64,000 bases of DNA from NCBI GenBank assembly GCA_011800805.1, contig MPNW01000005.1, positions 71,610-135,609 on the forward strand, read 5' to 3'. Below the pieces are notes generated by a model, which worked only from the letters and a program-made list of their open reading frames with translations, searched no databases and had not been told where the DNA came from. Positions within the stretch are counted from its first letter, which is position 1, and each line of letters begins with the position of its first letter. This document shows, piece after piece, positions 43,495 to 56,300 of this stretch. This stretch comes from Hirudo medicinalis (Eukaryota; Annelida; Clitellata; Hirudinida; Hirudinidae). The position numbers were made by a program, and so were the translations under genes.

Positions 43495-45758
43495 TTACTT
43501 CTTTAAAGTGATGGCGTTGACTGTCTTGAATACTTGGAATTTGCACTGACACCTGCAAATGAATTTTCAGAAAATATTAATTTTCCTTACAAACGCTATT
43601 AACGAATAATTTTAATGATATTAGTCTGTATGAATGTATCTACTAGCCAATCAACTGAACATGTAAATGAAATAGTACAGAGTAAACAAACTAACATGGT
43701 TTGGTATTTGTTGAGCAACTTTGTCATGTCTTTAATGTTGCATGCAATGAACATGGTCGACATGTTAGAGCTGAGAAGTTTCGAGATGTATTTATCAGCT
43801 ATTATCTGTAATTCTTCTGCTTTCACACTCTGCACTTTGTCCAACAGGTCGCTTCAAGTGACAACAACTTGGCATTACAATAGCTATTTATTGATCACCA
43901 TAACATCAATATTGTTGATTTAATGATTAATTTAGTATTAATGCTGAACTACTACGAATCAAATCCAATAACGACGTTTGACATCATTTAACTAAATTTA
44001 AGATATTTACAGTCGTACATGCGAAAAAAGTAGAATGTCACAATTCTTGAATTCAGCCGAGAGAGATAATAGTAATAGGATAGACAAAATGTGCAGTGGC
44101 GATACCTGTAATAATTGAGAGGCATGTTCCGCATAAAACAGGAGAAGGCCTGCTTGGAAGACATGCTTGGAGTCTGTATGGACTGGATGAGCTCGTAGAT
44201 GCACTGGCACTTGGCACATTCCAGTTCCAGCTGAGATATCTTTGTGCTGCCATCTGTTATGCTTTGCTGTAGTAACAAATTAAGCAGCATTTAGCTACAT
44301 GTTGGTGAGTAAATAATAAGATAATGGCAATGGTAATACTTGTTTGTATAGAAAATACTTTCTGCCTTGAACAAATTAAACAAATCAACAAATTAAAATT
44401 AGTTAAACTCACTATGAGGCCTATGGCCTGCCTGTAAGCTTCGTAGGGGTCCGAAGACTGCTCGATTCGGAAGTATAAGAGACCTTCATTGAAATCAGGA
44501 GTCATGCTGTTAAAGGAACAGCAATGGATTTAACTAATTTGTGGACAAACAGGTGTCCCTATGTCATATAATTACAAATATTATGGATTTTCCACAACAT
44601 CAGGATATATTTGATCATTTGATGTTTGCTTAATTTAGTTTGTTGATGTAAATTTATTAACTTTAGTAATGTTGATAATTTGTATTTGTGTTTAGCAAAA
44701 GTCCACCAACCTGAAGCTATAGGCAAGTCCCTTTCCTCTGATGAGTTTCCACATTGGACCCTCAAGGAAGGATATGAAATGGCAGAACACCAGCAAGGCA
44801 GGCACATCTGGATGGTTGAAATCATTGATGCAGGAAGACACCCTGATGAGGTAAGCAGAATCTGTCGATCCCAGTCCTACGATGCATGGAGTGAGCTTTG
44901 ATGGATCCTTGATTAGCGTGTCGTCCTTCTTAAGAGTCCACCTGGAATAAAAGGGCGAACCATGTGATGGTTATGCTCGAATATGTCTGGAATCTTAGCC
45001 AGTCAATTTGTTACTTCTGAAGATGTTAAGAACATTAGCAATAGCAATGCACCTAATGCAACCGAGTTTGAGATGAGAATAACATTCTAGTCAAGTTTCA
45101 ATAAATTTATTTATTTTTAAAAATTCATTTATTAAGTCAGAAGTGCTCTGATCTAACCATTTATAAAACGCACATTCTCATTGTAGCAACACGAGCTGGG
45201 TTGCGAACATGACACAATACTACTCCTTTGTGTCACACACAGGAACCCTCCTGGCTAATGGGCATGTACTACGTACATGTTACAAATTACCAAAAAAATA
45301 AAGAAAACACATGCACATGAGACTCACTTCAGCTCACTACTGGGAATCCGTGGAACCTCCTTGAAAACAGTTGCAAAATGTTTGTTCCAAACATCCGACA
45401 GCAACGTGCCGTTGAGGTTTTCCTTCAACTTGTTGATGTCTGTTGCCATCTGAACGTACACGTTGTTCAGGTTCAACAGGTGCTGCTGGATTTCCCGAAG
45501 CTTGGGCAGGTGCTGTGTATTTGGTTGATCGGAATTACAATCAATTTACATTTGTAATTTGTAAATTAGGAATGAAATTTTCTGCGTGCACCTTCTTGGC
45601 AAGTTTTGTTGACTGCAAATCCTTGAGGAATGTTTGTTGAGTCAGAAAAGTGGAGGCATAAGCCACAGAATCTAATGATAAATTATTAGTCGTCATAATA
45701 AGCACCTACGATCATCTCTGATGCTATGCACAAGGCACATTACAAATTAACTATTATT

Positions 45759-45789
<31 letters not shown>

Positions 45790-48700
45790 CAAATCACCAG
45801 ATAATCAAAAAAACCAGTAAAAACCATTTTGGCAGAGGTTAGAAATAGCAAGTGCTTCAACAACGACGTCTGCTTCTCTTCTCAGTTGTTTGATGTCACT
45901 CGCCAGTTTCTTGGCCACTGTGGAAACTCTCTCTGGAGTGAAATTGATGGCACTGAGGAGTTCCCCACACCACTTCACACCAGCAACCAACTTTCTCATC
46001 TCCACCTGACCATGGAATGATTGCAACATCAAAGTATATAGAATCAATTTAAAGCTTAGTTTCAGGTTATCAAATAACATCCTTAAGCTTTCCATCAAAA
46101 TTGTGAAATGAATTGCCTTTAACGAGATGATGACGGTGGAGGAAAATTCTCCCGGTTGGAATCTGGATCCGAACACTCCAATCGACGAGGAATATTCTAC
46201 GGTGTCTCTGCTCAACTGTTGCACTACTTTTTCATAGGGAACCTCAACTGAAATACAACAGCAATGTTTAACATCCACATTTTTGGAATCAGCACTAGAT
46301 AAATGGATGTGAGGTTCTCAGGCTCAGATATCTTTGAGGATTAGGGTTATGCAGTGATGCACCTTAGAAATTGGATGTCAACTATTAAAAAAATCTTGAT
46401 CTGCATAAAGTTCATTGAGCAACACTGTTCCTGTTTAGCAACACTGAGAGTGACTAATTGTACAGCAATTTGGTAAAAACCTGCATTTCTTAAAAACAGG
46501 GATCACATCGGTCATGAATGCAGAACAATTACATGAACAAAGATTTCAATGATAAAGTAAAGAAACCTTCATTCCTGATGATTGGAGATTCAAAAAGGAC
46601 TTCAATGTAGAGTGGAAGATAAGCAATCAGAGAGGAAGGCAGGTCTTTGACATCGATACACAAATTAATCTGAAACATAACAATGCAATGCCAACATAAA
46701 TACAATACTGAATGAACATTATTAGTTCTAGTGAAAGAGAAATAATCAATGAATGTTGAACCAATTAACGTACGGTGATAAAATCCGTCTGTATGTCGTC
46801 CAGTTGGAAGCAGCACGGAATTCTTGCAAGATCGTCGAAGGACTGATTCGCTCCAATGGGTTTGAACTGCAGGGAGTTGGTGTAGCTCTGGATGGAGTGG
46901 TAAGGAAGATTCTTTGTGCTGGGGATTTTAAAGTTCATCAGGAAATCCTCAGGCGGACCTTTCTGAAGAATTGGATGATGGTTAGATTCACAGAGTGGTG
47001 GCTAATTTTATGCATTTTCATAATTATTGCATCAAGTTTTATTTAATAAACAAACTTATTTGTAATCAGATTATTCATAATCATTCAAAACTGTGAAAAA
47101 TATTTTCTCAATTATTGTGTCAAATGTTAATTGGATAAACATCCTTTATAATCATTGCTTCTTCATAATCATGAGAAATACTTCTTTAAAAATTAAACAC
47201 AAGCATGGATATTTTTCAATAAATATGAGCAAATATGAGCAATTAAAAAGAAAATTCACAAAGGTCATGCAAAAAAACTCTTTAAAGCTGAAAAATAATC
47301 GTTACAATTAATCATAATTTATGAATCATAAACCAACATTGTTTTCGGTGATGGCTTCGAGCAGGATCCTTTTCTTATCCTCGAGGCCTCCTGTGCCGAG
47401 TTCTGCTTTCCTGCGTTCGATTCTCATCTCCTCCTCGGCAGAATGCCTCTTCACCTCGGCCGGACTCGGTTCGCCGACGATCTTCAATATTCATTTGTAA
47501 ACTATATGTACATAGTATTGCTAACTTAATTATTAATACAATATTAACTGACTTAACAACAGGTAAGCCATTCTTATATGTAATGTAATTTTCGTAAGTA
47601 TTACATGACAGCTCTATATTTGTCAAATGATAATGGCCTACAAAATAATGAAAGTGAAATAATAAAAGTAAAGATAAAGCAAGTGGACGAATCATTCTCA
47701 CAGTGACGCTGTGCTTGCTCGTTAAAAACATTTGAAGGAAGTTCCTCCAAAATGTCTCCTCTTCTCCCAAGAGTTTTTCAAAAATGTCAATCTGTTGTAG
47801 CCTGGCTTCTAACTAAAAATTATATTTTTACTACTTCAATGATACTACAGCAACTAATAACTTGTTATCAGATGATTAAATTAAATTGTAGATAATCATT
47901 TTGTACATTTAACTTATTTGGTGCAAGAACCTACATCATTTTTACTGAGACCATAGAGAAAGTCTCCTATGAGAGTTGAGGCCAGTGTCTCATGTGGGTC
48001 ATCTTCCAGCTGTTTGAGCACAAAAAGCATTAATAATCATCATTTATGTGCTGCGATGATTTGAGTCGAGGTAGGTAGATTAACATTATTAAACAGAAAA
48101 CAACCTTCAATCAAAAATCATGAATATGAGACGAAACTATTCACCATTCAGATTATCATCATCACCATCAATGGTAATACCAATCTATTGTATTGATGCT
48201 AACCTGACTCATCAGCTCGACAATTTTATTGTGGATCACAATCCTCATTCTTTCCATGTCAAACTTTATTGTTCCAGAGGCCAAATCACCCAAAAGACTC
48301 AGTAATCTGAAAATGTATGATTAAATAAAATAAACATTCATAAAATTAAGAAACACGTCCAAGTTTCTAATTACTTTGGCTGAATCCGCTTGATCCTATC
48401 CATGGAAACGCTTTCAAACTCGATGCAGAAAATGCTCTCCAGGTTTTCGACGATGGTGTAGTCGATCTGAAATCAGATTTACTTCGACTTCATCATCGGG
48501 ACATGAAAAACATACTTTAGTTTGAGTTTCTAAATTGAGTATTCGAAATATTATAAAATGCATTGATTTATAAGCCAATGATTAATTGATCTGTCGTGTC
48601 AAAGTTATCAAAGGTGAGCAGACCTCGCCACAATAGGGATTCTCAATCTCCACGAAGGTCTGATTGAGGAGCGCAACGGGTGTGTCTGTCAGGTATTCCA

Positions 48701-50045
48701 GCATAAGAGTGGTTGCCACCATGTTGAACTGATCCTAACATCAAAAAGATGCCAATGTCACAGAATATACATCTGCTGCCATGTAAATTGAGACAAAACA
48801 TTGTAATTAAAATGTTGCTGACATTTATGTTTGGCCCTCTCCAAGCCACCGTCACAAGTCCCTCGTCGCTGTCGTCGCTCGGGAACTGGATGGTCTTGAC
48901 GACAGTGGATTTCAGAGGTGCTATTGACTTCATCCAGGGTCTTTCAAAGTTAAGTAACAAGCCCTACAATTTTTAAAGGCTTCCCTTTTTTAGCATCAAT
49001 CACATTGATGACAGATTGCACCAATTGTGATGCTTACAAGAAAGTTGTACCTTCGAAGCAATTTTGTTCTCATATTCTGAAAGAACCTTAAAGAACTGCT
49101 GATGATCGATCTTCCCTGTGACAATGAGGCATAAGTTTTCAGGTCTGTAGAACTTTCTGTGATAATCTTTAACCTAATTTAAATAACAAAATAACCGTGG
49201 CAATTATTTGGCAATTATAAAATAATTAAAATGTACAATTGTGACCTTCTCATTGTTTGTGCTGGTCCTTATGTTCTCTAAAATTCCTCCTGTTTCAAAT
49301 CTGTACCCAGAATCAAAAGGATAGATATTCCTGAGCATTTCCAAGTAAACCTTGTTGCTCCCGGTATTTTCCACTGACTGCATTTCGCTGTACACCACTC
49401 CGGCATCTTTGCCCTCCTCTGTGATATGGTGGACTTCAGTCACATAGGCAGAGTCCTGAAGAAATTACTGGCTCGCTGAATTCCAAGCAATGAAGTGACG
49501 AATAGGTCCAAACCGGACGAGCACTTACGGAAAGGATCGGATACAAAATGTGATCCAAATATATGGGCAGGATATTAATGAAACCAACAGGACCTGCTGT
49601 TGTAAAGGTGTAGCAAGTGTGATCCCTATCTGTCCAGGCATTTGTGCCTTCACTCAAACAACGTGTTGCTACTTTATCAAGCACGCCCTAAACAAAAAAA
49701 GTTTTAGTTTCTAAATATTATATATTTTAGAATGGTTTACCTTGTAAGGATGATCTTCACTACCCAGAAAAATAACATGCTCAAGTATATGTGGCAAACC
49801 ATCATCATTAGATGCCTCTGTTGCTAAAGTTTGATGAGAGATTAAAGGTTTGGAAATATAAATTATGTAGCAGAAATAAGGTATAACTACTTACCTAGGC
49901 AGAAAAATCCCTGGACCAATGGCCCAACTACATCTCCAAATACAACTTTTATATTCGTGGTTTTTGATCTGTATTTTTTAACTGGGATTTTGTTATTATC
50001 TAGACCCTCAAACAAAAGCTCATAGTTTTTCTCAAATTCACCCAT
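43495..50045 (-). CDS. M16 family zinc metalloprotease, C05D11.1-like
   Basis: The first coding exon is 49895-50045 (MGEFEKNYELLFEGL), followed by the exon at 49742-49824 with DDGLPHILEHVIFLGSEDHP, the inverted zinc motif HxxEH. More than 15 exons run to the stop at 43495. Later blocks include GTNAWTDRDHTCYTFTTAG, VTEVHHITEEGKDAGVVYSE (with the distal zinc-ligand Glu), DYHRKFYRPENLCLIVTGKI, LYIEVLFESPIIRNEG, FLEGPMWKLIRGKGLAYSF and KVQSVKAEELQIIADKY. These match the layout of the roughly 1000-aa nematode C05D11.1 / presequence-protease-like M16C proteins: two M16 halves, only the first with the active zinc site. The biological substrate is unknown. An acceptor-like TTTTCAG lies 12 bp before the ATG, suggesting a non-coding 5' exon. 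Many internal exon borders were not fixed. Confidence 0.9.
45125..45290 (-). mobile_element. tRNA-derived SINE, copy 2
   Basis: Minus-strand copy in an intron of the metalloprotease gene. It shares ATGTTCGCAACCCAGC (B-box region) and GCGTTTTATAAATGG with the copy at 12004-12190 and has an AATAAATAAAT tail at its 3' side (about 45105-45125). The A-box half is more diverged. Confidence 0.5.
45750..45790. repeat. (ATC)n microsatellite
   Basis: About 12 ATC units in an intron of the metalloprotease gene. Confidence 0.95.
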
Positions 50046-51290
50046 TTTAGGTTTGTTCTGAAAACTAAATTAAGGTTTAAGAGTTAAACAAGTAATTATA
50101 TCATTCAAGCAAGCACTATATATGCATATTTTACACATTGGTCAAATTAAATCATTAAAGACACAACATCAAAACAATCCCAGCTGAAATTCAATCCAGA
50201 AATATTTCATTAAAATTGTTTCATATTCACAATAGATTCAATAGTCTTTCTACAATATAAATATTAACCTGTAAAGTTTGTGAGTAGTAACGCGCAAACT
50301 CCGCTTAAGTGAAAAAAGTGGTGGATTAATTATGAAACGAAACAGCTTCAATTGTCCTGCTCAGAACCTGGTTTGTTAAATATCCCTCAGACGTAAGCAT
50401 AGATACATAATATAAACAAAAGATCAAGGAAAGGAAAGGCATTATTTTATTTCTATGCTGTGCAAGATTTGTGCATGTAATAAAAAAAATGTAATTAGCT
50501 TCTTTTTTTTAGATGTAATTACACTCATACCTACATGTTATGCGTATAACAATGTATAGTCATGGAACGGACTTTAATCAAATAAATAAATTAATTAATT
50601 AATTCTGATGATCGCGGACAGCAAAATTCAGAGAAGTCTTCAATGATTTTGATGAAATGTCAGCTATGTGATCTTCAAAATTATTTAAATTAAATATGTG
50701 GGAGCTGCTAACGTGTTTATGCCTTGATGGTAATTACTTATAAGCACATCAGGAGCTGATTAAGAGATTGAAGTTTGTAACATGGAAGTAGTGACAAAAA
50801 TTGAAAAATCCCTATAAGAGTCTCACCAAAAAATCTGATAGGGCAAATTGCTTTTGATGCTTTTGCATCAACGAACAGGAAATAAATGCTGAATCAATTT
50901 CAGGAAAATATTACTTTGCAGACCTTGGAGCCACTGCCAACACATCCCAATAACAAGAAACTATTACATTAATTAGAGAAACTTTTACTCTCTAGAAAAT
51001 TTTTGAATAGACCTGCCAGTTACCATTATTAGTAATAATAATCTTGATACAAGCTGAAAGCCATTAACTGAAGCAACATAATTGATGATACTGAAAGAAA
51101 AAAAAATACTATACCCAATTAAATGCCAGCAAATTCACATTTTTTGTCCAAAAAATCATCTATAAAGATTTTAATTAAATACATCAGGAACTGATATGTT
51201 ACATCTCTTGAAGTGTTCACAAATTAAGTTTAAATCAGATTCTCAGACAGCAAAGTTTGTCTATTTTTGGATGTATAAATCACACTAAGA

Positions 51291-51675
51291 GGCCATCCAT
51301 ACAGAGGGGGTCTGAACAAAGCGGATGCTTATGGACGGGAGGGGGGTTACTTGATCCAGCTTTTACACTTAGCAGGGGGTTAGCAGAATGTGGATATCCA
51401 CAAAAACAATAAATGTAGTAAAAATATTGTAAAATAAAGCTACTTTTTTTAACAATTCAACCCATAAATTGTGAGCGAGAACTTATAAATTTTAAACCTA
51501 GATGTTGTGAGGGGCCTCACTGTCAGCTTGCGTTATCTTGTTGTGAACTCGTGATACCTGCATGGGTTAGGGTTAGGCCGCATGGGCATGGAGGGTCATT
51601 GTACCGGCCTTTAAATTAGGGAGCTAGATGTGCACTTTATGTCGTCAGCGTGAACGTCATATGTGGATGGCCACT
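51291..51675. mobile_element. MITE-like element with GGCCATCCA termini
   Basis: The left end reads GAGGCCATCCATACAGAGGG. The right end, read inward on the opposite strand, is AGTGGCCATCCACATATGACG. Such GGCCATCCAnA termini with adjacent poly-G/C (GGGAGGGGGGTTACTTG) and TGACG motifs are common in invertebrate DNA-transposon derivatives. Target duplications could not be fixed. Confidence 0.55.
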
Positions 51676-52779
51676 AATGACATGTACCTTCAATCCAGTT
51701 TTGAGAAAACTATTGTATCCAGTCATGATTATTTACCAAGGCATTATTTTACAATGCATGATTCTCACCTGCATTTAATATGCTGATTTAGCATATTCAA
51801 CAAGTATAGCTAGTGGGCTGCACACTATTATGCAGTAAGTTATTTACCATTCAATTAATGAAGAATTATATCAACATCTGAAAGCCATTGTGAAAAACCT
51901 TTTATTCAGAATTACTGATAAACCAAAAAGCAAGTTTTTCCCCTTTCAGATAATGTTCATTCATGTAGAAAGGTTATGCCTCCCCTTCAATATTTTTCTC
52001 CACAACATGACTAATGACCTGTGCCTAGAAAGTCTTGTCTTCAGACCATGCTTTCTCAGACGTTTGTGCACGTTGGGTTTATAAAAAATTCTTGCAGAAT
52101 GTCTAACTTGTTGGAAAGCTGTAGTAACCGGCTTAAGTTCCAGGGACGGAAGAGTAGTAGCTGTGCTGAAGAAGTTGCGTAAAACAGGTATGCTGGTAGG
52201 GATGGTGTGACTAAAACAGTAAAGTTGAATATTCCTTAACAGAACTACATTTCCATGTTTTGATGCCTAACTAACTTGTATACACCGGCCAAAACCCTTG
52301 AAGCAGCACCCAATGAGCGAATTACTCCGAACATCGTGCCCTATCCGTCGCTGGCTTGACCGAAAACAAAGTTTTGGAAGAAATTGCAAAAGTCAACATA
52401 GATAGTAACTAAGAGTAATAAGTTCATCAAGTGTAAAATTGATTTAACATATATTTCTAACAAAAACTGGACGTACTAAAAATTAATTTATCATATGATA
52501 AATAATTCGTAAACGCTCAAGACTGAATATCAGTATTTTGTAATATCCAAGCTAAGTAGCATAGACAATCGCTCACACAAAAGCTTATAATAGCTTATAA
52601 ATATAAGATATTTAATGTTTGTTAAGTAAACTATAAGCTCACTGTACTTTGAAACTGCTAGTTTTTTCAACGAGCACTCACAAAGCACAGGACGTCATTT
52701 CAGCTTTTTCCGAGGCGGGCAAACCCTGGCACAACTTGAGTTGAGGAAATCTATTTTTTTTTGTTTCTAGGCAAAATTC

Positions 52780-53045
52780 AGGGCGTTGCTTCCCCCCCCC
52801 CCCATGTCGCAAATCCGCTCAAGTGACGACTGAAATGAAGGCCTAACATAATAGTAATATTAAAAATCCATCTGCTAAAATTTCGACTAATAATCATAAA
52901 AATAACTATGTTGACGTCAGTTAATCTTAAACTTCCCCTCATCCTTGCCAAGAATTGTCAAACTTTTTCAGGCACCACCACCATCCCACTCCCCAAATTT
53001 TGGCGATATAATTTATGGACGGCCCCTAATATGTCGCCCCCCGTT
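52780..53045. mobile_element. Transposon remnants, nested
   Basis: A poly-C tract with CATGTCGC at 52790-52810, and near the right end TTTATGGACGGCCCC (53009-53023) followed by CCCCCCGTTGTGCCACTGGGG (53038 onward). The first is a terminus of the GGGGCCGTCCATAAA type. The second, read on the minus strand, is a CAGTGGCACAACGGGG repeat start. Boundaries are uncertain. Confidence 0.4.
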
Positions 53046-53386
53046 GTGCCACTGGGGAAATGGGATATATAAAGAGCAATTCAGGGGACTCTGCTTTCCT
53101 AATTGAAGTCTCTGATCATTTCTAATTCCCTGAATTCCTTGATCAACCACCAATGACTAACTCAAAACCATACCACAAAGAAGCTCCTACATAATTACCA
53201 TTTGTATTATCTCAAAACGGTCAGATTAAAAAAAATGCAACTCAAATGTTTTCTTCGAATTTATAATCGCACTTAAGTTAATTTATAAAACAACAAAACG
53301 AATGTATATAAAATATCCCAGAAAACATGATTTCTGAGCTCGAATTAAGCAAAACAACAGAGGAACTAATTTGGAACCATCTTCTA

Positions 53387-56300
53387 CTAATCACAACAAT
53401 TATTACCATCATCAGCTGTTTCAAATTTGTTTTTGATGGCCTTAACCCTACCAGTATTCTGTGATATTGAGCCACTTGGTTGACTGTCGACATGGCGCAT
53501 AACATATTTCCCAGATTTCTTTTTGATCACACATGCCGGTTGTAATACTGCTTCTGGTAAGTTTGTTTGATCCGGACCACTCTTTGAATCATCCTCGATA
53601 AAAGTCTTTTTAGTATGTTGTACAACGTAGCCTTGGTGCTTAAGAACAATTTGAGTTGATTCCATATTTGAGGCTGTTTCCTGGCTTTGTAGACAATCGT
53701 TATTAGATGTGTTTGCCATTGAATGCTGGTGAGGAGACATGGCTTGAAATCCTAACTTTGACTCATAATCAGTAACATGTGAACTTACGTTGGAATTGTT
53801 AGGTAATGTAATTCCATCTACAGACTGTAGCGTGCTTGTGATGATGTTATGCCTGAGGATGTGAGGGAAATAATCAAAATATAAGAAATTAAAGAGAGAG
53901 TCGCAGAAATCTACATTGTGCCTAAAGTCAGATGATTGATTTTTTGCAAGGAACTCCTGTAAAGACATGGAAGTCTCGAGGTCTTGACTCACAATGTTGT
54001 CACTGTCGGACAAATGCTTTGAATAGCTAATGTATTTTTTGTCACCTGTGAAATTTTTCAAATTTTTACTCATGCCAGCAAAATTCAAATGTTTTATAAT
54101 AGACTCTTTCCCATCTCCTTCACTGCTAATGAACGGGGAATCGGCAAGCTCGTCTGCGAAAGACAAGAAAGTAAAACTAGCATCTAAACTTCTGTAATTT
54201 TCAGATAATCTGAAAAGTTTTTCTGAAGGTCTTTCTTCTGAAGTTCTAAAAGATTTGACTGATCTCCGAAAATTTCTTCTCTTGTGTGCCTTTTCTCTTG
54301 CATTTAGAGTTGGTGATTTACTGAACTTGAATTTTTTCTCAGGCGTGTCGGGATGGAGAAGAAGCTCAGATTTGTGTTTCAAGAGGTTAGGAATGTTTGC
54401 TTCAGAACTTTTCTTTCTTTCTAAAATCTCATGATCTGAAGAAAACTCACTTGGTGGAGCTAGAATGAATGGAAAACTTAAAAAGTCATCCAATGTTGGA
54501 CCATCAAATTTATCTCTTTCAGTTTCCTCTTCAGCAAAACTCTCTGGAGGTGGTATCACTAGATTAGTTTGTTCAATGGCTTTTAGAAAACCTGAATCAC
54601 TTAATAAATCTTTATCATTCATTGAATTCTCACAAGAATCTTCTAATGGAATGTTTTTATCTTCAAAATTCACACTTTCTGGAAGGGATTTGGTTTCCTT
54701 CAGCAGAGGATGTTTGGATTCAATTGCAATGTCACCATGATCAGAGTAGTTGTTCTCTTCAAATATCTCAAGAATTGTTTGCTTAGTAAGAGGAGAAGGG
54801 GATGTCAAGTCACACATTAAACTCTGAGCTTTGCGACTATTACTAAAACTGAGACGCCTTTGCTCTTTTGAGCCCAAATGTTTCAAGGAATTTGTTTGGA
54901 ATGGAAGAGATCCACTAGAAAACTCTTCAGAATATCTGGCGGACATCTGCGAGAAGTGATTGTGTGATGGGAAAAATGGCTCAAAGGATGGCTTACTGCT
55001 GCCTGAGCTCCCTTCTGGAATACTGGAACTCTCTAAAGAATTGAGGCTGCAGCTTCTTCTGAGATAGAGTGAGAATTCAGAGGAAGTGGTAGAGTAATCA
55101 TATGAAGTGGAGCTGCCATAGCTTGTTTGGCTGGTGTTGCTGAATGCTCTGGAGTAGTCGTGGTAGCAACTCCTTCCTCTTTTCAAAGAGTTCTGTTTTG
55201 AAGGCTCAGAAGTGAATAGAGAATCGAAATCGAGCAAATTTTGAACCTCTGTTGCATTAGCTGTACGAGCGGAGAATTTTTCCGCAAGTGCGAACTCACT
55301 CGTCGGATATTTCTCGAGCGGCTCCACTTTCTCCTTAGTTATCATTTTGTGGTCTAAGCACTGGACTGTATCAGTACGAGATTTGGATTGACCGGTAAAG
55401 TTGAATTCTTCATCAGAAGAATGTTGAAGGAATGCCTCTGGAATGACTGTTCCTCGTTTTTCATTTAGCAAGGGACTTTTGAGCTTCAACATAGCAGAAA
55501 GAGAGGCTCTTTTGCTGAACGCATTCCTCCTCTTCAGTGCAGGTCTACGGACCAGAGAGCTAGTCGACTGCCTTTTAATGCCCTTGATTTCATCATCATC
55601 ATCATAATCATCACTACCATCTTTGTTGTCAATACTTTGAACGATGGAAGTTATGTTTTTAACATCCTTTGAGTCATTCATCTCTTCATTGGAACTAGAG
55701 TTCAAACTCGCATCAATTTCACTCAAATCAAAGATATTTTTAGAATTCATAGTTTCAGAAGTATCTTTACTGCTTTGAGAAACATTACCAGACTGTCTTA
55801 GAATTTCTTTGGTATTTTCTTTTGATTCAGAAGACTTAGATTTTATGACAGGATTCTTTACAAGAGGTGTGTTTGCAGGAGTGATGGAAAGGCTTGTGAC
55901 ATTGCTGGATCCTTTAGAAATGTTATAAGAAGTGTTCATATCAGGAGGGGACGTCAACTCTTTCCTTGCCTGAAACTTCTCTTGCGTTGAAGGGGCGCTC
56001 GAGCTCATACCGGTCGGACGAGTGACAGGTGTGGAAGTGTCAAAATTAAAGGACGTTTCGGTTAAAGGTCTCGGAGATGGAATGTAGAATTGAGATGTTG
56101 CCTTCTGCTGATGTAAATAATTAGAAAATTAATTGTCACTCGATAGGTTCCGCACATGAGTTATTCGTTCGATAACTTTGGTATTCAAAATATTTTAAAT
56201 GGACTTTAAATGGCATTAGACTTGAGTTAAGAAAAGATTCTGTTTGATAACCACGAATGCTAATAAGACGTTAGAACAGTTTGCAAATAAAATACAGCTC

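Larger units (their letters stand above)
50046..53386. other. Gene-free, repeat-rich spacer
   Basis: No supported gene. The open frames are short and unrelated to known families. It holds DNA-transposon-like blocks at 51291-51675 and 52780-53045 and a C14 homopolymer at 52790-52803. The left 100 bp is the 5' region of the metalloprotease. Confidence 0.5.

Noticed and set aside
43615..43923. 102-codon plus-strand frame
   Set aside because: Antisense shadow of the penultimate M16 protease exon.
47093..47770. Open frames on both strands in the M16 gene
   Set aside because: Mostly intron; only the short conserved stretch near 47345-47480 on the minus strand belongs to an exon.
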